Source of the DNA: an uncultured Aquabacterium sp.
Lineage (GTDB): Bacteria; Pseudomonadota; Gammaproteobacteria; Burkholderiales; Burkholderiaceae_C
Reading direction: 5' to 3'
Assembly: GCA_937923225.1 (NCBI GenBank)
Contig: CALAKR010000015.1
Coordinates: 1 to 6,543 of the forward strand
DNA: 6,543 nucleotides
Within the stretch, counting starts at the first letter, position 1, and each line of letters begins with the position of its first letter. Shown here one piece after another: positions 5,643 through 6,543 of this stretch. Below the pieces are notes generated by a model, which did no database searches, had not been told where the DNA came from, and was given only the letters and a program-made list of their open reading frames with translations. A program made the position numbers and the translations under genes.

Positions 5643-6377
5643 TCAGATCTCGCGGGCTGACAGGTCGGCCTCGCGGGCATCTCCCAAGTCGAACACCAGC
5701 ACCTCGGCCCCCTGCCCTTCGAACAGGGTCAGCAGCCCTTCATCCTCCAGCATCAGCGCATCGCCCTGGTCCAGCACCTCGCCATTGGCGGTGATGCGGC
5801 CCCGGGCGATCTGCACATAGGCCTTGCGACCCGGCGCCAGCGCCAGCTTCGCAGTCTCGTCGCCATCGAACAGGCCCGCGTACAGGCATGCATCGGCGTG
5901 CAGGCTCACGGAGCCCTCCGCCCCATCGGGCGAGGCCACCAGGCGCAGGCGCCCGCGCTTGTCCTCCGCACTGAAATGCTGCTGCGCGTAGCCGGGCTTC
6001 ACACCCAAGGCATTGGGCAGGATCCAGATCTGCAGCAGGTGCAGCTCGTCGTACAGGCTGGGGTTGATCTCGCTGTGCTGGATGCCGGTGCCCGCGCTCA
6101 TGCGCTGCACATCGCCCGGGCGGATGGTAGTGCCGTGGCCCAGGCTGTCCTTGTGCGTGAGCTGGCCTTCGAGCACGTAGGTGAGGATCTCCATGTCGCG
6201 GTGGCCGTGCATGCCGAAGCCCCGACCGGGCGCGAAGCGGTCTTCATTGATCACGCGCAGGGGACCGAAGCCCATGTGCTTGGGATCCCGGTACTCGGCA
6301 AACGAAAAGCTGTGCTGGGCGAACAGCCAGCCGTGGTCGGCCTGGCCCCGGTCCTCGCTGCGTCGCAGGGTTTTCAT
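5643..6377 (-). CDS. Pirin family bicupin protein (YhhW-like, possible quercetinase)
   Basis: This is a 244-residue bicupin. The N-terminal cupin carries the metal ligands His57 and His59 (GMHGHRDMEILTY) and His101 and Glu103 (IQHSEINPS). These match the four-ligand site of E. coli YhhW and human pirin, which binds Fe(II) or a similar metal. The segment KHMGFGPLRVINED at 33-46 is a family signature, and a Pirin_C-type cupin occupies about 145-235. Some pirins show quercetin 2,3-dioxygenase activity and others act in redox sensing, so the physiological role is open. I chose the ATG at 6377 because GAGGAG (6389-6384) lies 6 nt upstream and the protein then starts with MKTLRRSEDRGQADHGW, as is usual. 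An ATG at 6446 would add 23 residues with no family resemblance. It is convergent with rlmJ and divergent from a gene at the right edge. Confidence 0.94.
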   Translation of the reverse strand: MKTLRRSEDRGQADHGWLFAQHSFSFAEYRDPKHMGFGPLRVINEDRFAPGRGFGMHGHRDMEILTYVLEGQLTHKDSLGHGTTIRPGDVQRMSAGTGIQHSEINPSLYDELHLLQIWILPNALGVKPGYAQQHFSAEDKRGRLRLVASPDGAEGSVSLHADACLYAGLFDGDETAKLALAPGRKAYVQIARGRITANGEVLDQGDALMLEDEGLLTLFEGQGAEVLVFDLGDAREADLSAREI

Positions 6378-6383
6378 GCGCGG

Positions 6384-6389
6384 CTCCTC
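6384..6389 (-). promoter_or_regulatory. Shine-Dalgarno site of the pirin gene
   Basis: Read on the - strand this is GAGGAG, separated by 6 nt from the ATG at 6377. It is the clearest ribosome binding site in the window, and it decides the pirin start against the longer frame beginning at 6446. Confidence 0.8.
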
Positions 6390-6466
6390 ATCGTGTGCGT
6401 CCAATCTCGATGGATTCACTGTAGGAGCCACAGCACGGCCCACCATCGCACACCGCTGATGGCATC

Positions 6467-6483
6467 ATTCGATTAATTTGAAT
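6467..6483. promoter_or_regulatory. AT-rich near-palindrome, candidate operator in the divergent region
   Basis: ATTCGA and TTGAAT flank a TTAAT spacer, giving a 17-bp inverted repeat with one mismatch per arm (ATTCGA against ATTCAA). It stands out as AT-rich in GC-rich DNA. It lies about 90 nt upstream of the pirin start and about 35 nt upstream of the + strand gene at the right edge. That position and shape would suit a dimeric regulator such as a LysR-type protein, but no regulator gene is visible in the window. The repeat is seen directly; regulation is inferred. Confidence 0.4.
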
Positions 6484-6517
6484 CCCGCATGAACTCTTCG
6501 CAAGGATGCCGGCCCCC

Positions 6518-6543
6518 ATGAGCCACCGCCGCCACGTGCTGAC
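6518..6543 (+). CDS. Start of an unidentified protein, cut by the window edge
   Basis: An open frame from ATG 6518 reads MSHRRHVL and continues past the edge. An in-frame ATG at 6506 would add MPAP. An AAGGA at 6502-6506 lies 11 nt before ATG 6518, a slightly long but possible Shine-Dalgarno spacing, and supports the later start. A twin arginine (RR) followed by a hydrophobic residue could be the beginning of a Tat or Sec signal peptide, but eight residues are too few to tell. The family cannot be named. Confidence 0.35.

Noticed and set aside
6378..6446. A 23-residue N-terminal extension of pirin
   Set aside because: It does not resemble pirins, and GAGGAG lies 6 nt before the internal ATG at 6377.
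5898..6476. A 192-codon open frame on the + strand
   Set aside because: It is antisense to the pirin gene, which has its metal ligands and a good Shine-Dalgarno sequence.

Overview
The window is GC-rich, densely coded bacterial DNA with strong G/C preference at third codon positions, which is why long shadow ORFs appear on the opposite strand. RlmJ, the bicupin pirin, the codon use and the compact layout suggest a proteobacterium, most likely a Burkholderiales-type betaproteobacterium. That assignment is an inference from style; no rRNA or other phylogenetic marker is present. I see no tRNA, rRNA, CRISPR, insertion sequence or phage gene.

Positions 1-4007 hold five genes on the + strand. First is the 3' end of a flavin-containing/Baeyer-Villiger-type monooxygenase, then an HSL-family esterase whose ATG overlaps the monooxygenase stop (ATGA), then a classical short-chain dehydrogenase. 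This trio fits a route of secondary alcohol to ketone (SDR), ketone to ester (monooxygenase) and ester to acid plus alcohol (esterase). The monooxygenase-esterase-SDR order also resembles the start of the mycobacterial mymA operon. After a 59-nt gap with a strong hairpin comes a second pair: a membrane-anchored alpha/beta hydrolase and a Sfp-type 4'-phosphopantetheinyl transferase, again overlapping by ATGA. The hydrolase has alanine where the nucleophilic serine should be (GNALGG), so it looks catalytically dead as a classical hydrolase. This is the most notable observation in the window.

Positions 4008-5633 are housekeeping-like. An NAD(P)H-dependent FMN reductase-type flavoprotein on the - strand converges on the transferase gene and diverges from rlmJ (23S rRNA m6A2030 methyltransferase) on the + strand. 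Their 115-nt shared upstream region holds several small palindromes and a possible leaderless promoter for rlmJ.

Positions 5634-6543 hold a pirin gene on the - strand, convergent with rlmJ at a 9-nt gap. It has a clear Shine-Dalgarno sequence that fixes its start. Upstream is a divergent intergenic region with an AT-rich near-palindrome, followed by the first codons of a + strand gene cut by the window edge.

Apart from the Ser-to-Ala hydrolase and the clustering of a monooxygenase module with a carrier-protein-activating enzyme, the content is conventional. I see no sequence support for a wholly new system here.
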